Assembly (NCBI GenBank): GCA_047623555.1
Contig: JBLHMP010000020.1
Coordinates: 1-48,898 of the forward strand
DNA: 48,898 nt
Reading direction: 5' to 3'
Source: NORP181 sp047623555
GTDB lineage: Bacteria; Pseudomonadota; Alphaproteobacteria; Rhodobacterales; Rhodobacteraceae
The translations under genes were made by a program, and so were the position numbers. Of this stretch, positions 7,839 through 16,333 are shown piece by piece (the stretch's first letter is position 1; every line of letters begins with the position of its first letter). A model generated the notes under the pieces. That model ran no database searches and had not been told where the DNA came from. It worked only from the letters and a program-made list of their open reading frames with translations.

Positions 7839-9041
7839 CTATTTCAACGACGCGCAAAAGGATTGAATGCGCAAACATGCCTCTTTCAAGGCTTCGTCAG
7901 ATGTAGCGTAGCTGACGCGAAAGTTAGGCGAAAGCCCGAATGCCGCGCCAAACACCACCGCGACGCCTGTTTCATTAAGCAACGTCGTGGCAAATACCTC
8001 GTCATTGATGATTTCGGTGCCCGATGGCGTTGTTTTGCCAATCAGCCCGGCAATAGAGGGATAGACGTAAAACGCACCCTCTGGTGTTGGGCAGATCATA
8101 CCGTCGATCTCTGACAACATCGACACCACAAGATTGCGCCGACGTATGAACATTTCGTTATTCGGAGCGAGGAAATCCTGTGTACCGTTCAAGGCCTCAA
8201 CCGCCGCCCACTGGCTGATCGTGCAGGGGTTGGATGTGCTTTGCGACTGGATTTTGCGCATGGCCGCGATCAGAGGCTCAGGGCCACCTGCATAGCCAAT
8301 GCGCCAGCCGGTCATGGCATAGGCCTTTGATACGCCATTACAGGTCAGCGTGCGCTCATACAGGGCGGGTTCTATCTCGGCTGGGGTGCTGAATTCAAAA
8401 TCATCATAGGCCAGATGTTCATACATATCATCGGTCATCACCCAGACATGGGGATGGCGCAGCAGAACGTCTGTCAGGCCTTTCAACTCATCCCGCGAAT
8501 ACCCCGCGCCTGTTGGGTTTGACGGGGAGTTAAAGATTAGCCATTTGGTTTTTGGGCTGATCGCGGCCTCGAGCTGGTCCGGCGTCAATTTGAAACCGTT
8601 CTCGAGCGTTGCCTCGGCCACTACCGGTTCGCCGCCTGCCAACAACACCATATCGGGATAGCTGACCCAATAGGGCGCCGGAATGACCACTTCGTCTCCG
8701 GGGTTCAGCGTGGCCATCAGGGCGTTATAAAGGATTTGCTTGCCGCCTGTGCCGATGCTGACTTGCGACGGGACGTAATTCAACCCGTTATCGCGTTTGA
8801 ATTTGGCACAGATCGCCTGTTTCAGCTCAATGATCCCATCCGGAGCGGTGTATTTGGTTTTGCCTGCGTTTATGGCGGCAATCCCGGCGTCCTTAATGTT
8901 TTGCGGCGTGTCAAAATCCGGTTCGCCTGCGCCAAGGCCGATAATATCACGTCCGGCCGCCTTAAGCTCGGCGGCCATTGAGGTGACGGCGATGGTGGGG
9001 GACGGTTTAACGCGGGACAATGTCGCAGACAGGAAACTCAT
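7839..9041 (-). CDS. aspC: Aspartate aminotransferase, class I fold
   Basis: 400 residues, the usual length for the I-gamma (Thermus/Rhizobium type) enzymes. It has GAGEPDFDTP near the N-terminus, TGGKQILYNAL for the cofactor phosphate, NSPSNPTGAGY (Asn binding PLP), the Asp of MTDDMYEHL, and the Schiff-base Lys in NGVSKAYAMTGWRIGY (about residue 239). FRVSYATSDE near the end supplies the carboxylate-binding Arg. It interconverts aspartate and 2-oxoglutarate with oxaloacetate and glutamate in the cytoplasm. Some family members also act on prephenate. It is divergent from the XRE gene, with an 89-bp shared promoter region. Confidence 0.92.
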   Translation of the reverse strand: MSFLSATLSRVKPSPTIAVTSMAAELKAAGRDIIGLGAGEPDFDTPQNIKDAGIAAINAGKTKYTAPDGIIELKQAICAKFKRDNGLNYVPSQVSIGTGGKQILYNALMATLNPGDEVVIPAPYWVSYPDMVLLAGGEPVVAEATLENGFKLTPDQLEAAISPKTKWLIFNSPSNPTGAGYSRDELKGLTDVLLRHPHVWVMTDDMYEHLAYDDFEFSTPAEIEPALYERTLTCNGVSKAYAMTGWRIGYAGGPEPLIAAMRKIQSQSTSNPCTISQWAAVEALNGTQDFLAPNNEMFIRRRNLVVSMLSEIDGMICPTPEGAFYVYPSIAGLIGKTTPSGTEIINDEVFATTLLNETGVAVVFGAAFGLSPNFRVSYATSDEALKEACLRIQSFCASLK

Positions 9042-9130
9042 GGGGACCCTCGGTTTGTATGTTGTGTGTGACTGTCATAGGGTGCCTATGAAACGCGATC
9101 AAGCGCATTGACGAACGATGAGGAGCAGCC

Positions 9131-9529
9131 ATGACACAAGAACAAACTGACTGGTACGGACAAGATTCGGCCACCTTCGGAGATCGTGTCGCGGGCGCGC
9201 GCGAGGCAACAGGAATGACGCAGGCGCAACTGGCGCGGCGGTTGGGGGTTAAAAAGGTTACGCTAGTTGGCTGGGAGGATGATCTGTCTGAGCCACGGGC
9301 CAATCGGTTGTCGATGATGGCGGGTCTTTTGAACGTGTCGATCATGTGGTTGTTGACGGGCGAAGGCGATGGCACCAGCGGCCCAGTCGAGGAAACGGTC
9401 GCGACCCCGGCTTTTGGTGAAGTGCTGGCCGAATTGCGCGAAATCCGCGCGGCGATGCGCGCCAACACCGAACGCACCGCCCGGTTGGAAAAGAAATTGC
9501 GCCTGTTGTTGCAACAGGAACAGCCGTGA
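9131..9529 (+). CDS. XRE-type helix-turn-helix regulator
   Basis: 132 residues. An HTH domain at about 14-75 reads FGDRVAGAREATGMTQAQLA then RRLGVKKVTLVGWEDDLSEP, followed by MMAGLLNVSIMWLLTGEG, the end signature of HTH_3 domains. A C-terminal helix rich in Glu/Arg heptads (EVLAELREIRAAMRANTERT) could be a short coiled coil for dimerisation. AGGAG precedes the ATG. Its TGA overlaps the GTG start of sdhE, so the two are co-translated. It is divergent from the aminotransferase gene, so that intergenic region is a natural operator location. Target genes are unknown. Confidence 0.88.
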   Translation: MTQEQTDWYGQDSATFGDRVAGAREATGMTQAQLARRLGVKKVTLVGWEDDLSEPRANRLSMMAGLLNVSIMWLLTGEGDGTSGPVEETVATPAFGEVLAELREIRAAMRANTERTARLEKKLRLLLQQEQP

Positions 9530-9792
9530 TCCCGACAGCCGAGTTGCCCGAGCATCGGCTCAAGCGGCTAAAAATGCGGTCCATGCGCCGGGGGATCAAA
9601 GAGATGGACCTGATCCTGACCGCCTATGCCGACGCGTCGTTGCCCGACATGAAAGAGCGCGCGCTGATTCTTTATGATGCGCTGCTGAATGAAAACGATC
9701 AGGACCTGTATCAATGGGTGACGGGGCAGGTGCCAACGCCAGACCCCTATGGTGATCTGATCGCCGATATCTCCCAAAGCCTTCAAAAATAA
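9526..9792 (+). CDS. sdhE: FAD assembly factor SdhE
   Basis: 88 residues, the normal size. It carries the SdhE/YgfY signature RRGIKEMD (Arg-Gly-x-x-Glu, needed for flavinylation) at about residues 21-28, followed by DLILTAYAD and the acidic ALILYDALLNENDQDLYQWV segment. SdhE promotes covalent FAD attachment to the succinate dehydrogenase flavoprotein SdhA in the cytoplasm. The start is GTG at 9526, in a GTGA overlap with the XRE gene. The sdh operon itself is not in the window, as is common. Confidence 0.93.
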   Translation: MIPTAELPEHRLKRLKMRSMRRGIKEMDLILTAYADASLPDMKERALILYDALLNENDQDLYQWVTGQVPTPDPYGDLIADISQSLQK

Positions 9793-9867
9793 TGTTTTTC
9801 CAAGCTTAACCGATTCTTCGGATTTTACCGTCATCTTGTAGGTGGACGGATCGAGTCGGAGAGACAG

Positions 9868-10365
9868 ATGAGTATGGAATTGCAGACGGGCATGACGTCC
9901 CGCAAAGGATTTATGACAGGCTATCTTGAGGCACTGTCATTGGTAGAACGACTTCACCGGTTGCTGCTGGATGTCATCAAGGATGAATTTGAGCGGGTTG
10001 GTGTGTTGGAAATCAACGCAGTGCAGGCGTTGTTGTTGTTCAACATTGGCGACAATGAGGTCACCGCTGGAGAGCTGAAAAGCCGCGGATATTATCAGGG
10101 TAGCAATGTCAGCTATAATCTGAAGAAGCTGGTGGAAATGGGCTATATGCATCACCAGCGCTGCGAGATTGATCGCCGATCGGTGCGGGTACGCCTGACG
10201 CCGCGTGGACGCGAGATACGCGATGTGGTGGCCGATCTGTTTGGACGCCATGCCGAAGGGCTAGCATCCAAGGGGGTGATTGGGCTCGACGGGATCGAGG
10301 ACATCTCCATCTCGCTGAAGCGTGTTGAGCGGTATTGGATGGATCAAATCCGTTACATTTACTGA
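9868..10365 (+). CDS. ldtR: LdtR-like MarR-family regulator
   Basis: 165 residues. The winged-helix core reads INAVQALLLFNIGDNEVTAG, ELKSRGYYQGSNVSYNLKKL (recognition helix region), VEMGYMHHQRCEIDRRSVRV (wing) and RLTPRGREI. The SNVSYNLKKLVE and DRRSVRVRLT strings are the hallmark of the alphaproteobacterial LdtR group, named for control of an L,D-transpeptidase gene and stress tolerance. A GGAGAG ribosome site precedes the ATG. No L,D-transpeptidase gene is nearby, so the role here is assigned by family only. Confidence 0.8.
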   Translation: MSMELQTGMTSRKGFMTGYLEALSLVERLHRLLLDVIKDEFERVGVLEINAVQALLLFNIGDNEVTAGELKSRGYYQGSNVSYNLKKLVEMGYMHHQRCEIDRRSVRVRLTPRGREIRDVVADLFGRHAEGLASKGVIGLDGIEDISISLKRVERYWMDQIRYIY

Positions 10366-10435
10366 TGGGGTCGCACAGGTTTCGCCGCTGCTGAATTGAG
10401 ACGGCCTGACGACCCGTCACGTCATTAGCCTGCCT

Positions 10436-10452
10436 TTTTCCGTGCCGGAAAA
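10436..10452. terminator. Small A/T-flanked hairpin between convergent genes
   Basis: TTTTCCG-tgc-CGGAAAA is a perfect 7-bp stem with a 3-base loop. Read on either strand it ends in T-rich sequence. It lies between ldtR (+) and the DUF1194 gene (-). It may be a bidirectional terminator; the rest of the 187-bp gap shows nothing I recognise. Confidence 0.35.
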
Positions 10453-10552
10453 TTGGCAGTTGCTGTGCGCTGAACTGGGATGTTTGTAGACATTGGAAGC
10501 CTGAGGGCTGTGACCTGATTTTACAGATTGAAGCATGCCAATTGGAGTGGCT

Positions 10553-11293
10553 TTAGGGACTGGATTGTAGTGACGAAAGGACTGGCCCCTCTAATTCACG
10601 TTTGAGTTTGCGGACCATCGCGGCCTCATAGTCCTCAAAGCCCAGTGCGGTTTCTACAAATGCGTCGGAGCCAAGGATAACCCAGGCGTTGAAATACGAT
10701 ACCAGCTCGGCGATGTCGATTAGTCGCCGATCTCCGGTGCGGGTTGTGTCGGCACCTATAACCAGCGCGTTGATGGTCAGAGTGCGGGCGTCCAGCGTTT
10801 GCAAAATATCGCGCGGATGTGGGCCCTGATTGTGTTTCCCATCCCCTGAGATATCAAGTGTGTGTTTCCAGCAGTCTTTCTGTTCGGTCAATAGCGTCGC
10901 GCCACGTTGCATGGCTGTGCCTAATGCGGTGCCAGGCGGGGCCGTCTCGCGGGTGGTATTGGCCAGACGAGTGATGATTTGTCTTAGCGTGGTCTCGTCT
11001 GTGACTACGGTCCAGTTGAGCAAGAGGCGTTGATAGGATGGGGCGCTCCATTCAAAAACGGCCAGATGTACCGGGTTTGTGGGCATTGCCAGGAGCGCCT
11101 GCATTACGTCTGGATGGCGTAATGCAGCAGCAAGACCAGCAAGTTGAAGACGATATTCGTGGCTGTCTACAGAGCCTGAGACGTCCAGGCCAAGCACCAG
11201 TGCCTGACGGCAGGCTGGCCGGGCCTGCGTTGCCAATGAGATCACCAAAAGCAGAGACAGGACGTATAGCGTAACATGTCTGGCCATGCTCAC
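10553..11293 (-). CDS. DUF1194 exported VWA-like protein (copy 2)
   Basis: About 246 residues with an N-terminal signal peptide (LYVLSLLLVISLATQARP, cut near RPA). The mature start CRQALVLGLDVSGSVDSHEY has the MIDAS motif D-x-S-x-S of von Willebrand A domains, and the second metal segment is TLDISGDGKHNQG. It also has GSDAFVETALGFEDYEAAMVRK, the closing block of DUF1194. DUF1194 proteins are periplasmic or secreted VWA-fold proteins of unknown role in alphaproteobacteria. The start is GTG 11293, overlapping the upstream stop as GTGA; ATG 11287 is an alternative. It is clearly paralogous to the next gene, so an old tandem duplication is likely. Confidence 0.87.
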   Translation of the reverse strand: MSMARHVTLYVLSLLLVISLATQARPACRQALVLGLDVSGSVDSHEYRLQLAGLAAALRHPDVMQALLAMPTNPVHLAVFEWSAPSYQRLLLNWTVVTDETTLRQIITRLANTTRETAPPGTALGTAMQRGATLLTEQKDCWKHTLDISGDGKHNQGPHPRDILQTLDARTLTINALVIGADTTRTGDRRLIDIAELVSYFNAWVILGSDAFVETALGFEDYEAAMVRKLKRELEGPVLSSLQSSP

Positions 11294-12000
11294 CCCGGAT
11301 GACCGACGGTTGATGTGATCAGATTGCCCAAGGTCATCACCGACAGTTCGCGTTCCAGTTTGCGACGCATTGCGCGCTCATAGTCGTCAAACCCTTGCGC
11401 CACCTCAAGAAAAGCCCCCGGCCCATGCAAAACCTGGTTGGTGTAATAGTCGATCAGATCAACTTCGGCTTCAAATTCGGCGCCATTGACCACCAGTCCG
11501 TTCACCGTAACCTCTGCAAATGGGAATTCGACATAGGCGCGGGACGGCCCGAATCCGTCGTTGTTTTCACCATCCCCGGCCATGTCGAGCGTGCGGAATA
11601 AACACTTGGGACCACGATCAAGCACACCAGCGCCGTATCCCAACGCATATCCCATTGATGTTGGGAAATCGTCTTGGCCACGTGTTGAGCGGCCAATGAT
11701 GGTGGCGACGTCGAGCAAATGCGCTGGGCTGTCAATCAGCTGCCAATCAAGCAGCAATTTTTGATTGTAGCGTCCGCTCCATTCATAAACGGCCAACGCA
11801 ACGGGTTGGGGGGCCGAAAAAAACGCACGCTGAATCTCGGGTGCGATCAATGCCGCAGCCAAACCACCGCGTTGCAACGCGTCCTCATTTGCATCTACTG
11901 ACGAGGACACATCAAGTGCCAGAACCAATGCCAGCCGACAGTCAGATGCCGCAGCAGGGGCCGTCCCAAGAACAAAAACGGCCAGAATCGCGCGGATCAC
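11290..12000 (-). CDS. DUF1194 exported VWA-like protein (copy 1)
   Basis: 236 residues beginning MIRAILAVFVLGTAPAAAS, a signal peptide. The mature region opens DCRLALVLALDVSSSVDANE with the MIDAS D-x-S-x-S. TLDMAGDGENNDG and GAFLEVAQGFDDYERAMRRK are the other conserved blocks, aligned with copy 2. I chose GTG 12000 because it overlaps the gloA TGA (GTGA) and places the signal peptide at the very start; an upstream TTG at 12030 would add ten charged residues in front. The role is unknown. The Asp/Ser metal site suggests divalent-ion-dependent protein binding in the periplasm. Confidence 0.87.
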   Translation of the reverse strand: MIRAILAVFVLGTAPAAASDCRLALVLALDVSSSVDANEDALQRGGLAAALIAPEIQRAFFSAPQPVALAVYEWSGRYNQKLLLDWQLIDSPAHLLDVATIIGRSTRGQDDFPTSMGYALGYGAGVLDRGPKCLFRTLDMAGDGENNDGFGPSRAYVEFPFAEVTVNGLVVNGAEFEAEVDLIDYYTNQVLHGPGAFLEVAQGFDDYERAMRRKLERELSVMTLGNLITSTVGHPG

Positions 12001-12425
12001 CAATGGCCGGTGTTTTCCATACTGGCCCAAGGTTCAGCCGACGCAAGATTATCGCCGATTTGCAGCAGCTCAATCGAGATATTGTCAGGCGAGCGTACAA
12101 ACGCCATATGCCCATCACGTGGTGGGCGGTTGATGGTCACGCCATTGTCCATAAGGTTCTGACAAACCTTGTAAATATCGCTGACGGCATAGGCCAGATG
12201 TCCAAAATGACGACCGTCGCTGGGCAGCTTATCATCACCGTCCCAATTATACGTCAGCTCAACCGGGCAATCCTCTTGCCCCGGAGCGGCCATGAAAACC
12301 AGCGTAAAACGGCCGCCTTCGTGGTCCATTCTGCGGGTGGTCTTTAGGCCCAACAGTTCAAAAAAGGCAATGGATTTATCAAGGTCTTTAACCCTGACCA
12401 TAGTGTGTAAATATTTAACGGTCAT
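11997..12425 (-). CDS. gloA: Lactoylglutathione lyase (glyoxalase I)
   Basis: 142 residues forming two VOC beta-alpha-beta modules. The metal ligands are in place: His in KYLHTMVRVKDLDKSI, Glu in VELTYNWD, His in GRHFGHLAYAV and Glu in SIELLQIG. SIAFFELLGLK and TLVFMAAP are standard GloA blocks. It converts the methylglyoxal-glutathione hemithioacetal to S-lactoylglutathione in the cytoplasm. The ATG at 12425 is preceded by AAGGAG; an ATG at 12461 lacks such a site. It is the first gene of an overlapping three-gene unit with two DUF1194 genes. I know of no mechanistic link between them. Confidence 0.92.
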   Translation of the reverse strand: MTVKYLHTMVRVKDLDKSIAFFELLGLKTTRRMDHEGGRFTLVFMAAPGQEDCPVELTYNWDGDDKLPSDGRHFGHLAYAVSDIYKVCQNLMDNGVTINRPPRDGHMAFVRSPDNISIELLQIGDNLASAEPWASMENTGHW

Positions 12426-12497
12426 ATGCGCGCTCCTTGGTGGCTGGCAGAAGCTTAACAATAGCCGCGATCACGGTCGTGTCGAGACACACATTGT

Positions 12498-13898
12498 TCA
12501 AAACGCGGATTGTATACCAAGATTGATACCAAACTGCTTGGATTTAAACAGCCCGATATTGCTGTCTGTGTATTGCGCATACAGGGTCATGGTTGGATTA
12601 AATCCATAATAGTCGACATTGGCAAAAACCAGCGTCATTTCGGCTCCCACCCGCTCATCGTGTCGACCATCAGGACTGTGGTTGGACAGATCGTAATCGC
12701 GCCGTCGATAGCCAAGCCCAAGTTGAACATTGGCATTGGCCAATTGTTTGGCGAGTGACAGGCTGGCACGCAATGCCAACTCGGTGAATTCCTGAGTTGG
12801 TGTCGGGGATTTCCCCACCGCGCCGGTTGCAAATACTCGTAATCGGGCGCGCGAAGGTAAGATATGCGCAAACCATAAATCAATTCGCCCCGTGTTCAGA
12901 TCGCTTGTGGTAATGCCAATCTGACGTTCACCCGACAGCCGGGCGTTGATGCGCGTGCGCCGAGACAGGGCATACGATTGAATAATACTGGTGCGCGCGA
13001 ACCTAGTATATTCTTCGCCACCATACCAAGTTTGGCCCAAATCTACCCGAAAAGCGTATTCCCCACGTCGGGCAAAGTTAAAGCCACGATGCCCATAGCC
13101 GAAAAGATATTGTGCAAAGGAAAAATCTGAGCTTTTGGCGTCGGGAGCGATGTTTCTAGCTTCGCTGGACAGGGAGTATTCACGTAAACCGAGATAGAAG
13201 AACAAGTCATTGGCATGCGTTTCCGTCTCAGAAAATCGATACCGGGTGTCAAAATTAAACGCGTATTCAAGACCTGACAATGCTCGGGACGACCCGCTGA
13301 GGGTGTATTCGGGCGATGGTTTTCCGGGCTCGGTGTAACGATAATTCAAAAACGACGTTCTTGAGGCCGAGCCGTTGTTGATGTTTGAATTGGGCGCTAC
13401 GGAAAATGAAATTCGGGTCGACCAGGGGTTGCGTGACCGGACAAATTTAAAATCACGAATTGCCCGCTGCTCAAGTTTATCGTTTGGGGCGGCGTGAACC
13501 GCACGGCGCAACCATATCTGGGCATAGGTGCGTCGCCCGGCTGATGACTGAATTTGCGCCAGAATCATGGCGCTGGAATAGCGCTGGTTATCATCTTCCG
13601 ACAAAGACCAGGCAGCGCGGGCCGATTTTAGCGCTTCGTCATAGCGCCCCATATCACGCAGCGCACGGGCGTGGATCAGATGGGCAAGCCGGTCATTTGC
13701 ATCGACCACAATAAGGGCATCGGCATAAGCTTTGGCTCGATTGGCGCTGCCGGTTTGGAGTTCGGCAATTGCAGCAGCCCGCAATTGATCCGGGGCCAAC
13801 GACACAGATGTATCCGCCAACGCAGTTCCGGTGAGAACGGCCATAATGCCAAGGCCAAAGACAAGTCGCCTAATGCTACTGCGGAAATCGGGCATCAT
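12498..13898 (-). CDS. Slam-type surface lipoprotein assembly modifier
   Basis: 466 residues. Order: signal peptide (FGLGIMAVLTGTALA), a periplasmic TPR-like helical domain at about 30-160 (DRLAHLIHARALRDMGRYDE and similar), then a 14-strand-type beta-barrel (DUF560). The barrel opens with ISFSVAPNSNINNGS, the family signature, and closes on the typical aromatic-ending strand (FGINLGIQSAF). Slam proteins move lipidated proteins across the outer membrane to the cell surface. Its neighbour 8 bases upstream is a TbpB-like lipoprotein, the usual client arrangement. The start is the ATG pair at 13898. No strong ribosome site is seen, so it may rely on coupling to the lipoprotein gene. Confidence 0.88.
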   Translation of the reverse strand: MMPDFRSSIRRLVFGLGIMAVLTGTALADTSVSLAPDQLRAAAIAELQTGSANRAKAYADALIVVDANDRLAHLIHARALRDMGRYDEALKSARAAWSLSEDDNQRYSSAMILAQIQSSAGRRTYAQIWLRRAVHAAPNDKLEQRAIRDFKFVRSRNPWSTRISFSVAPNSNINNGSASRTSFLNYRYTEPGKPSPEYTLSGSSRALSGLEYAFNFDTRYRFSETETHANDLFFYLGLREYSLSSEARNIAPDAKSSDFSFAQYLFGYGHRGFNFARRGEYAFRVDLGQTWYGGEEYTRFARTSIIQSYALSRRTRINARLSGERQIGITTSDLNTGRIDLWFAHILPSRARLRVFATGAVGKSPTPTQEFTELALRASLSLAKQLANANVQLGLGYRRRDYDLSNHSPDGRHDERVGAEMTLVFANVDYYGFNPTMTLYAQYTDSNIGLFKSKQFGINLGIQSAF

Positions 13899-13906
13899 CG
13901 GGCGGC

Positions 13907-14935
13907 TTATCGGTAAACGATAAAGCCGCCGGTCTCGCGGACGTCGCCAATCGGATCAATCGTTGATTCCAACACAACAATGCCAACGATTTCTTCGGCA
14001 TTGTCACCCGAAACGAGGGCGTAGTAGTTGCCAGTTTCATAGGCGGTAGCATCACCTGAGCTGTTGGTGTAAGAGCTCGTCATGTTGCCAATGATTTCGC
14101 CGTTGTTGTCCATGGCGTTGGGCGAGATAACAAAGGTAGCAATAGGGATGGTATTCAGAGTGATGTCATTTGCGTCTTCAATGCGGGTCAGCACTGTTTG
14201 GGTGATGTCCGCGCCGTTGATGTCATAAATCCGACGATTTGTAATCTGGCCGCTAACCGCATCGCCACGAAGCCCGGTGGTCGCATTGAAATCCTCAAAA
14301 TCGATGGCGATTTGAATGTCACCAGTGGTGTATTCTAGCCCACCGGCGTCGTCGAAATCTCGCAAGCCGGCGACCGTGCCTTGGTATAGCGCCTGACCCG
14401 TTGTGGGCAATGTCACTGAACCGTTGCGCTGATAAACAAACCCGCCAAAGCCATAGTTCAAATAGGCCCCGGTGCGTACAATCGCAAACTGGGTGCTCGC
14501 CGAACTACTGACGCCGTATATCGCGCGGTGCGTGAACTGATTGATGACGCTGCCGGTTGTTGTGTCGGTGTATTGCGATGCCGCCTCGTAGACTGAATAG
14601 GGCCCGAGACTGCCGACCGCTGTGCCGCGATCATAGATATTGTCACCATCAAAGGCCAGATTATCGACGGTAAACGTGTCGTCTTCGTCGTTATAGCTGA
14701 TACCATTGGCGAAACCATCACCAACATGGCCGCCGGTTGTTGGTTCTGACCGGAAAATACTGTGATCCGGTGTTGGAGAGGTGGTGCCGGGGGGCAATGT
14801 GCGATCCCCAGTAATCGGAGTGCCCTCATCCGGGACTGTTGTATCTTCTTCTGGTTCGGTAAATGGGTTGGTTCCGCCGCCGCTACATGCGGAAAGAACG
14901 CTAAATACAGCGATCGCAAGAATAAATTTGTTCAT
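13907..14935 (-). CDS. TbpB-like lipoprotein, probable Slam client
   Basis: 342 residues. A short signal peptide ends in the lipobox LSAC followed by SGGG, giving a lipid-modified Cys near residue 17. A Thr/Pro/Asp linker follows (about residues 20-60). The C-terminal half is strand-rich and ends GIVVLEST...VRETGGFIVYR, a form I associate with small TbpB-type barrel lipoproteins of Rhodobacterales. Slam substrates are recognised through such a barrel. The gene stands directly before the Slam gene, so they are probably co-transcribed. The ligand (iron carrier, haem, host or surface partner) cannot be predicted. The 200 bp upstream, shared with thyX, is A/T-rich and must hold divergent promoters. 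Confidence 0.82.
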   Translation of the reverse strand: MNKFILAIAVFSVLSACSGGGTNPFTEPEEDTTVPDEGTPITGDRTLPPGTTSPTPDHSIFRSEPTTGGHVGDGFANGISYNDEDDTFTVDNLAFDGDNIYDRGTAVGSLGPYSVYEAASQYTDTTTGSVINQFTHRAIYGVSSSASTQFAIVRTGAYLNYGFGGFVYQRNGSVTLPTTGQALYQGTVAGLRDFDDAGGLEYTTGDIQIAIDFEDFNATTGLRGDAVSGQITNRRIYDINGADITQTVLTRIEDANDITLNTIPIATFVISPNAMDNNGEIIGNMTSSYTNSSGDATAYETGNYYALVSGDNAEEIVGIVVLESTIDPIGDVRETGGFIVYR

Positions 14936-15137
14936 GACTGCCTCAGCGTTTTTTTGTCAGAGCACGTTGTTTTTTTGCGAGAATCTGGCGGTTACATGGG
15001 AAAGTCAATCAGGGATTGAAGTAGCGATTGAATTGCGGCTCAAATATGGCGGAAATACAATACCTTATATGGCTATTCCTCAATTCGGTCTGTCTAGATA
15101 TAATGGGGTTCGACTCATCTAGAGAAAGGACCGCCCG

Positions 15138-16046
15138 ATGCCGCTGTCGCCCGAGCAACAAGCAGAAATTGACGACCTTCGCAGCAATCCGCAACCAACG
15201 CTGCGTGCGGTGGCGCCGGGAATCGAGGCGCATTTGTACAAAGCACGCCCGGTGCTGGATCATGGGTTTGTGCGGGTTGTCGATTATATGGGGGATGACG
15301 CGGCGATTTGTCAGGCGGCACGGGTGTCCTATGGGCGCGGCACCAAAACGGTGCAGAACGACGAAGGGCTGATCCGATATCTGATGCGGCATTGGCATTC
15401 GACGCCGTTTGAGATGTGCGAAATCAAGCTGCATGTGAAACTGCCGGTGTTTGTGGCGCGCCAGTGGATCCGGCACCGGACCGCCAACGTCAACGAATAT
15501 TCGGCGCGCTATTCTATCCTGGACCGCGAGTTTTACATTCCGGCGCCGGATCATGTGGCGGCGCAATCTGAGATCAACAATCAGGGCCGGGGGGCGGCGC
15601 TTGAGGGGTCCGAGGCAGCGCGGGTTCTTGAGATTCTCAAATCCGATTCAAATCGTGCCTATGACAGCTATGAAACAATGATTTCACAGGATGGCCAACA
15701 GGGTCTGGCGCGCGAATTGGCGCGGATGAACCTGCCAGCCAATATTTATACCCAATGGTACTGGAAGGTTGATCTGCATAATCTGTTTCATTTCCTGCGT
15801 TTACGGGCCGATGCGCATGCGCAATATGAAATCCGCGTTTATGCCGATGCGATCTGTGAGATGGTTGCCGACTGGGTGCCTTTTGCCTATCGCGCGTTTT
15901 CTGATTATCAACTTGGTGGGATGCAACTGTCGGCTGCAGCGCTTGAATGCGTGCGGCGTATGGTCAAAGGCGAGGCCGTGACCCAGGAAAACTCTGGCAT
16001 GTCGGCCCGGGAATGGCGGGAATTTCAAGAGGTTATTGGGTCCTAA
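15138..16046 (+). CDS. thyX: Flavin-dependent thymidylate synthase ThyX
   Basis: 302 residues. It contains the diagnostic RHR-x7-S motif as RHRTANVNEYSARYS (about residues 112-126), with HWHSTPFEMCEIKLHV before it and WYWKVDLHNLFHFLRLR after it, all typical of ThyX. The enzyme methylates dUMP to dTMP using methylenetetrahydrofolate, FAD and NADPH. AAAGGA lies at a good distance from the ATG. The N-terminal 30 residues are an extension seen in alphaproteobacterial forms. It is monocistronic, divergent from the lipoprotein gene. Confidence 0.95.
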   Translation: MPLSPEQQAEIDDLRSNPQPTLRAVAPGIEAHLYKARPVLDHGFVRVVDYMGDDAAICQAARVSYGRGTKTVQNDEGLIRYLMRHWHSTPFEMCEIKLHVKLPVFVARQWIRHRTANVNEYSARYSILDREFYIPAPDHVAAQSEINNQGRGAALEGSEAARVLEILKSDSNRAYDSYETMISQDGQQGLARELARMNLPANIYTQWYWKVDLHNLFHFLRLRADAHAQYEIRVYADAICEMVADWVPFAYRAFSDYQLGGMQLSAAALECVRRMVKGEAVTQENSGMSAREWREFQEVIGS

Positions 16047-16152
16047 ACGGAAAACCCGTAGATGCGGTCGCCCCGATGAAGTCCGGGGCGACGCGAATTC
16101 TTGGTCCAAGCGGTGAGATACCCGAAGCCATCTCGCGGCCATCTTCGAGGCC

Positions 16153-16302
16153 CTAAGACACTTTTTGATCATCCGCGAGCCGGGTCAGACCCGATTTTTC
16201 CACAGCTGAGATATGAACAAACACATCCTTGCCGCCATCATCGGGCGCGTTAGAACCGTACCCTTTTGGTGTATTGAACCATTTCACGGTGCCATTTGGC
16301 AT
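16153..16302 (-). pseudogene. Cold-shock protein gene with premature stop
   Basis: The minus strand from ATG 16302 reads MPNGTVKWFNTPKGYGSNAP, then DDGGKDVFVHISAVEKSGL, then ends in DDQKVS and TAG. This is a CspA-type cold-shock domain. RNP2 (VFVHIS) is intact, but RNP1 reads KGYGSNAP where relatives have KGYGFIAP. The frame continues after the TAG as GLEDGREMASGIS, the normal C-terminal block, so a codon that is usually Tyr appears to have become amber. GGGGAG precedes the ATG, and the 140-bp leader resembles csp 5' regions. The product would be 49 residues instead of about 68 and lacks the last strands, so it is probably non-functional. No other gene is seen in 16047-16517. Confidence 0.82.
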
Positions 16303-16333
16303 AAACCGGGTCTCCCCTTATTACGTGTTCCCA

